Shown: positions 1-12,417 of the stretch, in pieces
How the letters are laid out: every line of letters begins with the position of its first letter
Position numbering within the stretch: the stretch's first letter is position 1
Assembly (NCBI GenBank): GCA_001600635.1
Contig: BCKL01000018.1
Location: 303,974-367,973, forward strand
Reading direction: 5' to 3'
DNA: 64,000 nucleotides
Source of the DNA: Leucosporidium creatinivorum
Lineage: Eukaryota > Basidiomycota > Microbotryomycetes > Leucosporidiales > Leucosporidiaceae
Notes under the pieces: model-generated
Database searches by the model: none
What the model was told of the DNA's origin: nothing
Seen by the model: the letters and a program-made list of their open reading frames with translations, nothing else
Made by a program: the position numbers and the translations under genes

Positions 1-1067
1 CAACAACCGGTTCGTCTCGCTCCTCTCCTTCCTCCTCCTCCTCCGTCCCCAGCTGACTCGCTCTCTCCCATAACGTACCACAGCTACGGCTTCCTCCGTC
101 TGGACGGCACCATGACGACCCAAAAGCGTCAAAAGCTCGTCGATAAGTTCAACGACCCGGACGGCAAGGAGTTCATCTTCCTCCTCTCGTCCAAGGCTGG
201 AGGTTGCGGCATCAACCTCATTGGAGCGAATAGGCTCATCTTGTTTGATCCCGGTGAGTCTCTTCCCTCATGGAGAAGCGACTAGGCGGGGGAGAAGAGG
301 ACAAGCTGACCTCGACGCCGAGCACAGATTGGAACCCCGCTTCCGATATGCAGGCGCTCGCTCGTGTGTGGCGTGATGGTCAGAAGAAAGATTGTGAGTC
401 CTGCTGCACGTGTGCCGAAGACGATTGCTGACTTGATCCCACTCACAGGCTTCGTCTACCGCTTCGTCGCGACGGGCACGGTCGAGGAGAAGAGTGAGTC
501 CCACCACCTTTCCTCTCGCCTCTGCGCCCTGGCTGACCTCTCCTTCGATCCTCCACAGTCTTCCAACGTCAATCGCACAAACAGAACCTCTCCTCCTGCG
601 TGGTCGACGCCAAGGAGGACATCGAGCGCCACTACACGGGCGACAACCTTCGTCAGCTGTTCCAGTACAAGGAAGCGGCTTGCGAGGTGGGCTCTCGTTC
701 CTCTCTCTCCCAACCGAGCGCGATTGCTGATGCTCTCGATGCTCGAACAGACGCACGATCTCTTCAAGTGCAAGCGCTGCAAGGGCGGCAAGCAGACCAT
801 CAAAGCTCCGGCGATGCTGTACGGTGATACGAGCACGTGAGTTGTTTCCTCCCTTACTCGAGGTCAATGGCGAGAAGCTGATGCTGTAGATGTTCGGTAG
901 GTGGAACCACTTGACCAACGCCTGCCTCGCCAACATCCACGACGACCTCCTGCGCGCCGAGGTCGACTTTGATGCCGTGACCGCTTGCTTCCAGTGTTAG
1001 TAGTAGTCGCTCTTTCGCACGACTTTCTAGCTGACCCTCTCACCGCCCTACAGATATCTCGACCTAA
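1..1067 (+). CDS. RAD54: RAD54 DNA-dependent ATPase, 3' part
   Basis: C-terminal helicase lobe and tail of a SNF2-family translocase that works with Rad51 in homologous recombination in the nucleus. The gene enters from the left. Exons read as 1-9, 84-253, 328-393, 449-493, 559-686, 751-836, 901-995 and 1054-1067, with CTGAC branch sites in most introns. Seen in the sequence: the [19 protein letters not shown] and DWNPASD segments, the motif VI arginines in [10 protein letters not shown], and the Rad54-specific run [21 protein letters not shown] followed by a zinc-ligand-like [12 protein letters not shown]. These are diagnostic of RAD54 proper rather than other SNF2 ATPases. The stop is TAA at 1065-1067. 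It is convergent with the allantoinase gene 177 bp away. Confidence 0.95.
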
Positions 1068-1244
1068 GCCACTGGTTCGGTCGATGCTTCCCCTCCCTCC
1101 CTCTCACTCTCTCCTTGCTTCCCGCCTCCGCTTCGCTTGTTCCTCGTTTCGCATGTTGTCCCCCTTCGCCCTCGCAGTCGTTTCTATCGTTCCTTCGTAT
1201 CGCTTTTGCAACTAGCGTTTTTGTTGCACCTCGTTACATCGACT

Positions 1245-2969
1245 CTAGAGCAAGAGACGACCAGTCGGCGCGAGTCCCTTGAAGCCCGAGGCGCGAGAGA
1301 AGATGCGCTCGCCCCGGAGGTAGGTGTGGATGACGGCGCCGGTGAGGGTCAGGCCTTCGTAGGGGGAGGAGCGGTTCTTGAAGTGCAGCTCGGACTTGTC
1401 GACCTGTGCAGCGAGGGAGAGACGTCAGCTCGGTTCGGCGGAGAATGGAGACCGAGAAGTCAGCGTACGGTGAAGTGAAGATCGGGATCAAAGATGGCGA
1501 TATCGGCGTCTCCTCCAACCTTGAGCGATCCCTTACTCTCCTGCAGCCTAACCTGCTTAGCCGGCCTCTCACAGACCCACTGCACGACCCTCTCCATCCC
1601 GACCCCCCTCCTCTTCGCCTCCGTCCACAACAAACTCAATCCCAATCCCAACCCCCCAATCCCACCCCACGCCTGCATGAAATCCCCCTCCTCGAGCCTC
1701 TTGAGCTCAACAGTGCAGGGCGAATGATCCGAAACGACGAAATCAATCTCATCGGCGAGGAGCGCCTCCCACAATGCTTCCCGGTTGATCTCCTCCCGGA
1801 TGGGCGGGCAGCACTTGTACAACGTATCACCTTTGGCGATTTGCTCGGCCGAGAGCACGAGGTAATGGAAGCAAGTCTCCACGGTGAGGGGAAGGCCCTT
1901 GGCTCGGGCGGCGCGAAGTTGAGGAAGAGCCGAGGCGGCGGAGAGGTGAACGATGTGGGTGCGGAGGGTGGGGTGTTGCTCGGCGCAGCGGGTGATGAGG
2001 TCGATGGCGGAGGTTTCGAGTGACTCGGGGCGGGAGGTGAGGAACGTTGAGTATTCGGAGGGGGAGGGTTCCGCGGCCGAGGGGGAGTGAGAGTGGTTGG
2101 GAGAGCCGCAGTCTAGCTCGGCGTGGAAGAGGAAGAGGGAGTCGGCTTCCTGTGGGAGTGGAGGGGTGATGAGTGAGCTGAACCAGTGGAGAGATGAAGG
2201 AGAGCACGAACGGCGAGCTTGGGCATCGCTCGGAGCACCTCCTCCTCGTTGACGCAGGGGAACTCGTCCACACCACTCTCGATCAAGAAGCATTTGAAGC
2301 CCTTTACGCCCTCCTTGGCCAGCGGAATCAGATGATCCTGTGCAAAAAGACCGCATGAGCTTCCCCGTCTCCTCCGCTTTCCCAGCTCCGCCGCCCTTCG
2401 GTCGAAGCTCGAAGCCCGTGCGAGAGCGAGACTTACCTCGTTGCCTGGAATAACTCCTCCATAGAAGCCTACATCGACCTTGCATTGTCCTTTTGAGGCT
2501 TCAAGCTTCTCGTGGAGGTTGGAGACGGTGGTGGTGGGCGGGATGGCGTTCAAGGGCATGTCAATGACTGTGGTGACTCCACCCGAAGCAGCGGCCTGTT
2601 ACAGTAGGTATAGTGAGCTTCTGAGGCGCTCTGCAGAGGTGGCCGCCTATCACTGACGGCGGTACCGGTAGCGAAGCCCTCCCATTCAGTGCGCCCCGGC
2701 TCGTTCAAGTGGACGTGAGCGTCGACGAGCTGTAGTGCGAGAGGTCAGCGATGGATCAGAGCGCAAGTGGCAAGCTACGCACGCCAGGCAAGAGCCACTT
2801 GTCGCCAGCATCGACGTAATCCTCCTGGTTGAGCCCCGCGAAGGCCGTCCTCGGCAGGACCTCGAGGTGAATGGCAGAGATCTTGCCTTCTGTGACTTCG
2901 ATGGTAGCAGGTGAAGGTCCGTTAGGGAGGAATGCCTTGCTGCTGGTGAACACACGGTGAGAAGTCATT
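1245..2969 (-). CDS. DAL1: allantoinase
   Basis: Amidohydrolase-superfamily enzyme that opens allantoin to allantoate in purine nitrogen recycling. Seen in the sequence: metal-binding [17 protein letters not shown], then [19 protein letters not shown], the lysine-bearing [18 protein letters not shown] that supplies the bridging carboxylated lysine in this family, a HAELDCG histidine, a [12 protein letters not shown] histidine and the VSDHSPC aspartate. The full active site is therefore present. The start at 2969 gives [10 protein letters not shown]; an in-frame ATG at 3079 would add 37 residues of low-complexity sequence and is less likely. Several short introns. The gene ends in GRLLL. It is divergent from the ZW10-like gene across 241 bp. 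Dihydropyrimidinase or dihydroorotase are excluded by the allantoinase-specific [10 protein letters not shown] run. Confidence 0.93.
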
Positions 2970-3210
2970 TCGAAGCGAGTGGAGCTGAGCCAAGGAGCGA
3001 GTCGAGTTGAAGCTCGAAGCTCGCGACTCGGTTCAAGGGTCTCGTTTCCACTACACGCTTCACCTCGTCGCTTCCTCATCTCCGACGCTTCGCGTACGCG
3101 GGCAGAGCTCCTCCCTGCAGCTCTACAGAATCGCTGCTAAGCGTTCCACCTGCAACCGCCACGCATCTCGACCTCTCTCGTCTTTCTCGGCTGGCTCTCG
3201 TTCTCGGGCT
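2970..3210. promoter_or_regulatory. divergent promoter of allantoinase and ZW10-like gene
   Basis: 241-bp head-to-head gap. Several CTCGA/TCGAG-containing short words are visible, but no clear TATA box. Confidence 0.4.
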
Positions 3211-6200
3211 ATGAGCACAGCAGGGATGCTCTCTCAATTCCTCACAGACATTGGTGCAGCAGCACTCTCACCCGCCGTTGACTTGCCTGCTACCCCCGAG
3301 ACGACTCCCCCATTTGCTGCTCTCCACGACCGCCTGACCGAAGAGATCACCTCTATCAATGTGCGTTACTCGCTCAGAGTCAACAAGAAAGTCTACTGAC
3401 TCTTGAGACTATACATAGGACCAAACAAGGCAGCTGCTCGAGGCCAATTGGTCCAACTTCCAGGAGCAAGTCGCGGACGGCAAGGAGCTGCTCGTGCGAA
3501 TGGAAGAGGAAGAGACGGAGCTTACAGAACTCGAGGGAGAACTCGCAGGAGATGTGAGCTTTGCCTGGTTCGCCGCGCTCGAGCTATAGCTGACGACTCG
3601 CTCCTACAGCGCGCCTTCCTGCCGTCACTCGTCGAGCGCCTGACGGCCCACTCCAAGCTCGCCCAAACCAACTCGCTCGCTACCCACACCCTCATCCTCA
3701 TCAACTCGCTCCTCGGTCTCCACACCACCATCTCCACCGTCTCAAACCACACCACCGCCGGCTCGCTACCGCTCGCCGTCGCGTCCCTTCGTGAGCTCCA
3801 AAGCGCCCTCACTCGCGGCGCAGAGCCTTGGATCGAGTCCACCGACGCATGGAACGCTCTTCGGAGATGGGGAGCAGACGAGCAGCTTCGGCTAGAAGGG
3901 TCGGTCGCCGGAGCTCTTGACGGCTGCTTCGAGTTCAGCCCGACGACATCGACGGCGGGAACGACGCTCGCTCTGCGTAGTAGCATCGCTGCTGCACCTC
4001 GAGGCGAGGAGCTTTCTGTACCGGTGCTCCTCCAGGCGTTGGAGGACGTCTTCGTCATGGGCGGAGCAGGCAAGAAGGTCGACGCCCAGCTCGCTCGCGT
4101 ATCGAGGCAGCTGCTCAAGTACTTCGTCGTCCCTTTCCTCGAGACGAACGGTCGGCCAAACGATGATGGCAAGCTGGAGATTGTGTATGCCGAGGAGCGA
4201 GGAGCATGGACAGCCACAATTCGCCCCCGGTCGACCGAGAGCGAGGGAGAGGCGCCGGATAAGGATCCGCTCAAGGAGATTGCCACCCTCCTCACCTTCT
4301 TCGCCACCCACACGCACCTCTTCCCTCCCTCTCCCTACGCCGCCAACTTCACCGCCAACCTTACTCCCACGATTCAAGCCCTCGTCATCTCTTCCCACCT
4401 AGCCCCCTCCCTCCCAGCAACCATCGACCTCATCGCTCCCTACCTCTCAACCCTCTCCGCAGCCACGACCTTTGAATCTTCCTTCCTCGCCACCTCGGGC
4501 TACTTCGCCTTCCTACCCAAAGAGTCGCATGGACAGATGCGCGAGGAGGGCAAGGTCATTCAGAGTTGGGTGGAGAGGGTCGATAAGCATTGGGCGGGCA
4601 AGGTGGGAGACGCGGCGCTGGAGAAGGTTAGGGAGGAGATTGTGAAGGGTGATTGGGAGGGCGAGATGATGGATGTGGAGGTCGAGATTGAGGGGGAGGG
4701 AGGAAGGACCAAGATGGTCAAGGAGCAGATGCTCGTTTCGGTTCGGTCCAAGGAGCTGGTGCGAGTAGCCGATGAGGTGCTCGACAAGGCTATCGCTGTG
4801 GGATCATCAGAGTGAGCTCGTTGTTTCGAGCTCGAGGTGTCCTTGTGCTAAATCATTCCCTCGCCAGCTTCCCTCACCCCACCTTCGCCACCGCCTCCGC
4901 CCTGCTCCTCCGCACCTTCATCTCCATCCTTTCCCTCTACCGCGCCATCACCCCCGTCCAGCACGCCACTGTTCTTGCCAACGCCCCTTCCATTAGCGTA
5001 CAATTCGCCAACGACACGGAATGGATCGGCGAGGCCGTCGAAGCTGTTTGGCGCAAGTCGAAAAGCCGCCAGACGAGCGAGTTGGATCTGGACGTCGAGC
5101 AGGCGCTCAAGATGACCAAGAAGATGAGCAAGGATTGGCGGGAGAAGCAGATCGTGCGTTTACGAGCGGTCCGCCTGGCGAGCCCAAGCTGACCTGTCCT
5201 CGAACTCGCAGTCGACCCATCGCGAGTCACTCATGGAGAGCCTCGACGTCGCCAACCGCTTCCTCTACACCGGAGACGACGCTCGACTCGCCGCTTGCGA
5301 GCGCGCCTTGTCGCAGGTCATCATGACCCTCCAGCGTTTGGTCAAGGTCTGGAAGGTGAGCGCCTCCGCTCCTCGCCGACTCGTTCTCTGCTGAACTCAG
5401 CTGCTCGCAGCCCGTCATGAACCCTACTGCCTTCTACTCTACACTCGGCAACCTCGTCAACGATGTCCTGCAGCGCGTGCTCGATGAGATCATGGAGCAA
5501 ATTGACATCTCGGAGGAGGAGTCGATCAGGCTCAACAAGCTCTGCAAGCAGCTGCATGACCTCGAGGGACTGTTTGAAGGAGATGTGGTTAGTCGCTCTG
5601 TTCTTGCGAGCTATCTTGTCATCTGCTGACCCTCCCTCCGTCGAACAGACGTCCATCGGCATCGAGGTGCCCGTCTGGTTCAAGTTTGTCTTCCTCTCGG
5701 AGCTGCTGGAGGCGTCTATGGTGCGTGCTGGCTTTCCACCTCTAGCGACGCATAACTGACGCTTCCACTACAGGCCGACATCCTCTTCCTCTTCGACGAC
5801 GGCCATCTCGTCGACTTCGAGCCAGAAGCCATCGCCAAGCTCGTGCGCGCGCTCTTCTCCGACTCTCCTCTGCGGAACCGCAACCTCGAGCACATCCTCA
5901 AGGGGCACCCGACTGTCGTGCCAGACAACGACACTGAGGATGGCTCACGAGCTCCATCTCCCACGCCTCGACATGTCGCCCCTCCTCCGCCGCCGCCACG
6001 CACGCCTTCGCCTCCTCCTGCACCTGCACCTACCACTCGCTCAGGACGCCAGCCCCTCGGTACTCGCATCGTCAACGCAAAGCCTTCCACGCCTTCGCCG
6101 CCACCGACGCCGCCTCGTCGCTCGCCCTCGCCTCCGCCACCAGCCGCGGAGCCCGTCGAGACTCCCGCACCAGCAGTCCTCAGCCCACCAGAGATCGACC

Positions 6201-9200
6201 CCGAGCTAGACGCCTCGTTCGACGACTTCCACGCCGACGACGATTGGGGCTTTAGCGCCGATGCTTCCCCCTCGCCTGCTGCTCAGGCCTCAGCGCTCCC
6301 TTCGCCTCCTCCAGCAGCGAGCAAGGCTGTCGTCTCACCTCCTCCTCCTCCAAAAGCGACTCTCGTCGCCAGCCATCCGCCATCCGAGCCACTCTCACCG
6401 CCCGTCGCAGCTCCCCGCTCTCTCGCTTCACCGCCAGCGAGCGCGGCCCTTGCCATTCCCATCGCCGCTTCCCTCGCCGCAGTCGCCGCTGTCTCGACAT
6501 CAAGGGATCGGGCTACATCGCTCAGCAGCAGTAACGGCGCAGGAGAGGCGGCGGACGATGCCTGGGATTTGGATTGGGAGGAGGAGACCTCGGCAGTGGA
6601 GTCGCTGCCGAAGGAGGAGGAGAGCGTGGCGCCTTTGAGCGAGCCGGAGCTTGTGCACGAGCCTGTGCGTGAGGTGAAGGTGCCTGAGGAGCGCGTAACG
6701 GAGCCTGTCGAGGCTGAGGTTGAGGAGCAGGGCGAGGAGGCTTGGGGACTCGGCGAGGACGAGCAAGAGCACGTGCAGGAGCAAACCGCCATTTCCAGCC
6801 CCGTCGATGCGCCCTTCGAGTTCGACGAGGTGCCTTCGCCCGTCGCCGAGCTGCAGCAGGAGCAGCCTGTCGAGGCCAGCACCATCCTCTCCCCACCGGT
6901 CGACGAGACGCCCCTCTCTCCCATCGCCAACGAAGGTCCGCTATCCCCTCCCCGCGACGATGCGCCCCTCTCCCCTCCTCTCGACACAACTCCTCTCTCG
7001 CCGCCCATCGACGAGGCCATCATCTCGCTTCGACCCGCCGAAGCAGCTCTGTCGCCTCCAGCCGCCGAATCGCACGATTTGCCCGAGCAGGAGGAAGTCG
7101 TCTCGGCCGCCCAGGAGGACGTCGAGCACGCTGCTGAGCCGGAAGCTATTGTCGAGGAGCTTCCCGAGCCTTTGGAGTCTCAGCAGCCCGAACCCGTTAT
7201 CGAGGAGGAGAAGGTCGCCGCTCCCGAGCCTATCCTCGCCGAGCAGCTCACACCGACAGAAAGCGAGAAGGTCAACCCCAATTCCAACGAAGCCCCTTTA
7301 GCGCAAGAGGACACCGCCGTCGCTCTCTTCCCCGACTCCTCGTCATCCGCCTTCGACCAGCTCGAAGCCTCACCCTTCGGCGACGACTCCAACCCCTCCT
7401 CCTTCTTCGATAATCTCGGACCTGGACCTGTCGAGGAGTCTCGGGAGAGGCTCGAGGAACCCAATGTCGCGCCACCGGTGGAGCGCCCCTCGTCGCCGCC
7501 TCTGGTCGCTTTCGAAAGCGAGCCGCAACCGATCGTCTTCGAGGAGCCTCAGCCCGAGGTGGAGGAAGCCGCCATTGAGCAGCGCGAGGAGGAGCAGCAG
7601 ATGTTCCCGGACGATGTCGAAGAGCCCATGATCGAGGAGTCGGCACCCGAGCCGCCAGCCCTTGCTCAGGAGGAAGCCCTCGCCGAGGAGCTCGTTTCGT
7701 CGCCCATCGTTCACGCCGAGCACTCGGCGATCATCGTTCACGAGGACTCCGCGCCGCAACACCCGGTAGAGGAGGAGGAGGAGAGTAGATGGGATCTCGA
7801 CGCAGAGCAGACCCCAACCTCGCAGCACAGCTCCCTGCCCGCCGACGCCATCGTGGAGCACATCGACCACGCGGAGGAGGCTCCCAACTCTGTCGACCAC
7901 AAGGAGCAGGGCACGGCCGAGTCATCTCAGTTCATCGAGGATGTCGCTCACGAGGCCCCTCGCTCGCCGTCGCCTTCTCGATCGCCCTCTCCTCCACCTC
8001 GCTCGCCCTCTCCCATTCAGCGTCTTCCCTCTCCTCCCGTCGAAGAGCCTCTGGAGCAGCTCGACCAAGAGCTAGAAGAGGACCCCATCGTCGAGGTCGG
8101 CCTGCCCGGAGTCGAGGACTCGCACGTCGCGGTCGAGGATGCCGTCTCAGCCGGCGCCGACCCCATCTTCACCGAGGAGACCAACAACGACGCGACTTCG
8201 CCCTCCGACAAGCTAGCGCCCTCCTCTCATCATCTCGCTTCGGTTGCTTCATTCCACGAGCCGCCCTCCACGTCCTTCGCCGAGCAGCCCATCGCTCCCG
8301 AGCCTTCAGCTCCCGCATTCGACGAGCGTGCTCTTTCGCCATCCGCCGGGCTCGGCTCCTCCCCCGAAATGCTCGAGCACGTCTCCTCGCCCATCACCTC
8401 GCCGGAACTCGTTGACGATGTAGCCCTTCCCGAGGACGAGTCGGCCCCCATCGCCGAGGAGTCGTCGCCGACCGAAGCGGAAGCTCCAGCAGAGGAGCCC
8501 GTCGAGCACGTCGAAGGATTTGCCGCTGAGGACGTCTCCCATATCGAGGAGGATGCGGTCCCGGCTGAGGAGCACATCGAGCCCGTCGAGATTGCCGAGC
8601 CGACTCCCGGCATCGAGCCAGAGTGGACGACCCGGGCGGAGACTCTCGTCTATGAGGAGCCTTCGCATGAAGAGTACCCGGAAGAGACTGGCGAGGCGGA
8701 GGACGATGGTGATGGAGGATGGGGACTGGGCGCCGAGGAGGAGGGTCGGTTCAAAATTGAGGAGATCGAGCACGTTGAGCAGGCACCACCAGCCTTTGAG
8801 GAGCACACAATCACCCAGCAGCCACCGATGGAGGGGCCCGTCTATTCGCCACCTCAAGCTCGCGCGACCTCCCCATCGCCGATTCCTACCCCTCCTTCTC
8901 CTCTCCTCTCGCCTGTCCTCGACGACGGACCCATCCCTACTCCGCTCCAGCAAGCTTCCCCTCCTTCCGTTCCCACTCCATCATCCGCCATTGACGTCGC
9001 CACGCCCGCACAAGAGCTCCATCTCGACGAGGAGCCCTTCGTTCGAGCGGAGATCGCCGAACCGCTCACGCCCGGCGGACACGATTCGCCTGCGCTGGTA
9101 CCCGACGACAAGGTGGAACCTACTAAGGAGGAGTTCGTCAAGGAGGAAGCGCTGGTTCAGCCCGAACCTGAGGTGGCAGCTCAGTCGCCTGTCGAGGTCG

Positions 9201-9760
9201 AGAGCGAACAAGAGGTCGAAGACGAAGCGGGAGAAGTGGATGGAGGAGAGGAAGGAGGAGTGGAAGATGATGGATGGGGACTCGGAGATGAGCTCGAGGG
9301 ACTGGAGGAAGCCGGCGAGGACGAGCCTCTACCACCCATCGCCTACACCCCAATCTCGCCGCCACGACCTCTCCCTTACGCCCTTCGCGTCTCGCCGCCG
9401 CCGCCCATGGCCCGACCAGCTCCTCCTCCCGCACCACCAGCGACTACATACGGCCGCTTCTCCACGCCACCCAAAGCTTCGGCACCTCTTCCTCGTACTC
9501 CCCACTTCTTCTCTCCACCCCGAGTCGTCGCTCCTCCCCCTCCAACAGAGGAGGATGCCGAGGACGATGGATGGGGATTTGACGAGGAGGACTCGAACGG
9601 TCTTGGCTACATGGAGGACGATGGGCCAGCAAACGAGAACGAGGAGCTCGGCCAGGATCTCTACTCGCCACCGAGCAGTCATGTCCCTCTCTCGCCGCCC
9701 AAGCGGAACGGTCATCTCGCAAAGAAGGAGAGCGTGGATGATGATGGATGGGGATTCTAG
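3211..9760 (+). CDS. ZW10: ZW10/Dsl1-family ER vesicle tether with giant acidic tail
   Basis: Membrane-tethering subunit (NRZ/Dsl1 complex) expected to capture COPI vesicles at the ER. Exons read as 3211-3360, 3419-3553, 3610-4811, 4868-5153, 5212-5355, 5411-5587, 5649-5720 and 5774-9760, giving 2050 residues. Residues 1 to about 766 look like a ZW10 body, with the family C-terminal signatures ISEEESIRLNKLCKQLHDLEG, PVWFKFVFLSELLEAS and LVRALFSDSPLRNRNLEHIL. About 1,285 residues of low-complexity Pro/Glu/Ser-rich chain follow in one uninterrupted exon. The tail carries acidic-tryptophan elements at W880, W986/W990, W1046, W1395, W1705, W1890, W1989 and W2048; the protein ends DDDGWGF. Yeast Dsl1 binds COPI through such Trp-acidic motifs in a flexible loop, so the same role is inferred here. 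Normal ZW10 proteins are about 700-850 residues. Confidence 0.88.
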
Positions 9761-9948
9761 TAGATGTGCAACAGTAGCAGATAGTCAGAAGCAAGCACTC
9801 GGACTTCGAAAGGCTTTCGGCGCGAGCTGGGAGATGACTGCTCGCTTCTGCACTCGCTGTAGGCTCTCGCAATGCCCTTCGCCAAAACAACATAGTGAGG
9901 ATGGAAAATCACTAGCCCTATACGACTACAGCATGTCCGCTAAGGCAA

Positions 9949-11960
9949 CTACACCAGAGTTTCTCCGCCGAGAGCGGTCGCCTTGCCCGGCGAAGGTTCG
10001 ACGTCCCAGCTAAGCCTTCGACGATACCATACAAGGACGTAAGAGAGCCCGAGGAGCACAGGGACTCTGTTATGTGAGAGCACGGGTCAACGGTTGGCTC
10101 GACAGCGTCAGAGGGAGAAGCAGACCACGAGCTTACTCGACAAGAGGGCCGACCGTCGCTGCAAGAGCTTGCTTGCTGTTCGCGCCGTAGGCCGACACCG
10201 CGACCGCAATGGCGAGCTGTGAGATAATGCAAACGTCAGTGTCCAGTTCCGCACGGCTCAAAGGGGCAACCCACCTCAAAGTTGTTGCTGGCGCCGGTGA
10301 AGGCTTGGGTCGCGCTACGCCCATAGCTCACGCCTGCTCGGCTACAGATCCACAGGACGAGGAAGAACATAATAAGGAAGTAGACGAGTAGAGGGGCGAT
10401 GACTCGAAGGACGTCGGTGATGGAGGAAACAACCTGCAGATGGACGAGTTAGCTTGGGCGCTCGGCGTCGAGCTGACAGCGATGATGGGCGACGGGAGTT
10501 CACGCAACTCCGACGAGCAAGGAACGACAGTGAAGTCAAGTGGAACTCACCTGCTTTCCTTGTCCCGCAAAGATGATGATGGTGGTGAAGACGAGGGCCA
10601 GCAGCGAGAGGGGCGCAATCGCTGGCAAGAACTTGGTCTGGTAGAAGCGTTGCGCCTTGAAGAGGATGAAGGCACCTCGGGTGAGAAGGGCGAGTGCGAG
10701 AGGGATACCTGTGCGAAGAAACAGAGGGACGGAAGTGTCAGGACGAGCGAGGAGGCGAGCAAGGCGAACCGAGCGCATGGCTCGGCCGCTCGGACTCACC
10801 AAGAAACGCTGCTACGCTGCGAGCCACGGTTGCGTAGTCGATGCGGATCTCATCTTGAGATCCAGGTGAGATGGTGTTGATGTAGAGGATGGCGAAGGGC
10901 GAGTAGAGCACGATTTGAAGGATCGAGTTGAAGGCGACGAGGACAGCGCAGTCTGCACAAAGCGAGAAGGTCAGTAGCTCACCCAGCTCGTCTTAGCGTG
11001 CGACGAGAATCTTACAATCGGCATCTCCTCCGGCGATGTCGGTCCAGACGAGCACCTGTGAGATGACAAATGTCAGCCGTGATCGTTCGCCGAGGTCGTC
11101 GAGAGAAACTCACCATCGCGATGCACCTCGCCAACCCTACAAGGATGAGGCCCTCTCTGAGCTCGGTCCTATCCGGTAGGAATGCCCAGGAGAGTCCGAC
11201 CATCAAGAGCGGGGCAAAGATCCAGTTGACGACGAGCGAAAAGGCGAGATGGTACCAAACCTGTCGACCGCCGAAGAGCTTGAGGAGGGTTGTGGGAGAG
11301 ACGCGGCAGAGGATGGGCCACATCATGACAATGAGAGCGATAGCTATGGATGTGAAGAAGAGTCAGAGCTGTGCAAAGCGTGGGAAAGCGCGACGGCGAC
11401 AGCAATGCGCCGAGCCGCGACTTGGGAGGGAGGCCAAGTAGCAGGAAGGAGAGAGGCGGCGTGGTGGTGGTTACCATATGAGACGCTCACCTAAGGGTAA
11501 AGACACGTCCACGAACTTGACCTTCTCCAGCACGACGTCGGCGTTGGTAAAGTTGCCGAGGACGATTCCGACCACCATCGCCAGCAGGATCCACAGGGCG
11601 AGGAGCTGGTCTAGAAGCTTGAGCCTGTGTATAGAGAGGATATGGTTAGAGGAAGATCGGAGAGAACAGGCGCCACTCAAGCCCGTTTTGAGAGCAAGGG
11701 GAGCGCCGCCGAGGAAAGGGCGAAGGGTCCGCGACTCACCTCTTGATGGCGGGGACTGCTGAGTCAGGGAGTCAGCATGTATCTTGCATCATTTCAGTAT
11801 AGACTCACCAGCTGTTGTTGCCGGCGAGTTGGCTGGTGTTCCGCCATCGCTAGCTTCGGACGCGCGGTGCTTGAGATCTTCTGCTGGAACGGGAAGGTAA
11901 ACCCAGTCAGCCACAGCTAAGGAGCAGGAAGACAAGGACTGTACCGCTGGAGATTGACAT
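9949..11960 (-). CDS. ARR3: ACR3-type arsenite efflux transporter
   Basis: Plasma-membrane arsenite/antimonite exporter of the bile/arsenite/riboflavin transporter superfamily. Starts MSISSAEDLKHRASEASDGG, then hydrophobic helices: LLDQLLALWILLAMVVGIVLGNF, WYHLAFSLVVNWIFAPLLMVGLSWAFLP, the cysteine-bearing GLARCIAMVLVW that is conserved in ACR3, FNSILQIVLYSPFAILYINTIS and a final EVPVLLGLSYVLVWYRRRLSW. The last exon lies downstream of a 74-nt intron and ends GGETLV (stop complement 9949-9951). About ten membrane spans are expected. Multiple introns, one of which splits the short N-terminal cytosolic segment after five codons. Bacterial-style ars neighbours are absent. Convergent with the ZW10-like gene (188 bp) and divergent from UGGT. 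Confidence 0.9.
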
Positions 11961-12417
11961 GTTGTTGAGAGTAGAAGAGGATGATGAGGAGAGGAGTCAA
12001 CGAGAGAGAGAGAGAAGACTTGAAGAAGGCGAGAGGGATCCTCAATTCAAAAACTCGACTTTGCAATTGTCAAGCAGCTTGCCGCCACCGCTGTGATCCG
12101 TGAGTGTCGGTCGCCAAGGGAAAGTTGCGCCACCGAGCTGCAGGCTGGTGAATTGGACATCTCGGTCGAGCCAGCTCGGCGCTCGGCGCTCTCGGCGAAG
12201 GAGCTCTTCGCAGGGAAAGGAGCAGGGAAAGCAGTGTATTGGTGCAGGGAGCCATCAAAAAGCTGCCACAGACTGTGATGAAGTCCGACTACAGAGCATG
12301 ACCTCCTTCCTGAGGGGAGCTCCGTAGCGACCTCGCCGCGCTCCTTGCTCTCCCCCACCTCCGTGTCTCGACTTCGACCGGCTCGTTTGGACAGAGCTAC
12401 AGCTCGGCGGAAGCAGG
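11961..12417. promoter_or_regulatory. divergent promoter of ARR3 and UGGT
   Basis: 457 bp between the two start codons. A short (GA)n tract at about 12006-12023 sits in the presumed ARR3 leader. No clear TATA box or recognised operator seen. Confidence 0.4.

Noticed and set aside
8520-10013. 497-codon plus-strand frame overlapping the tether tail, and several long antisense frames there
   Set aside because: These are alternative readings of GC-rich, repeat-rich coding sequence; the main frame carries the recurring Trp elements and continues the ZW10 exon.
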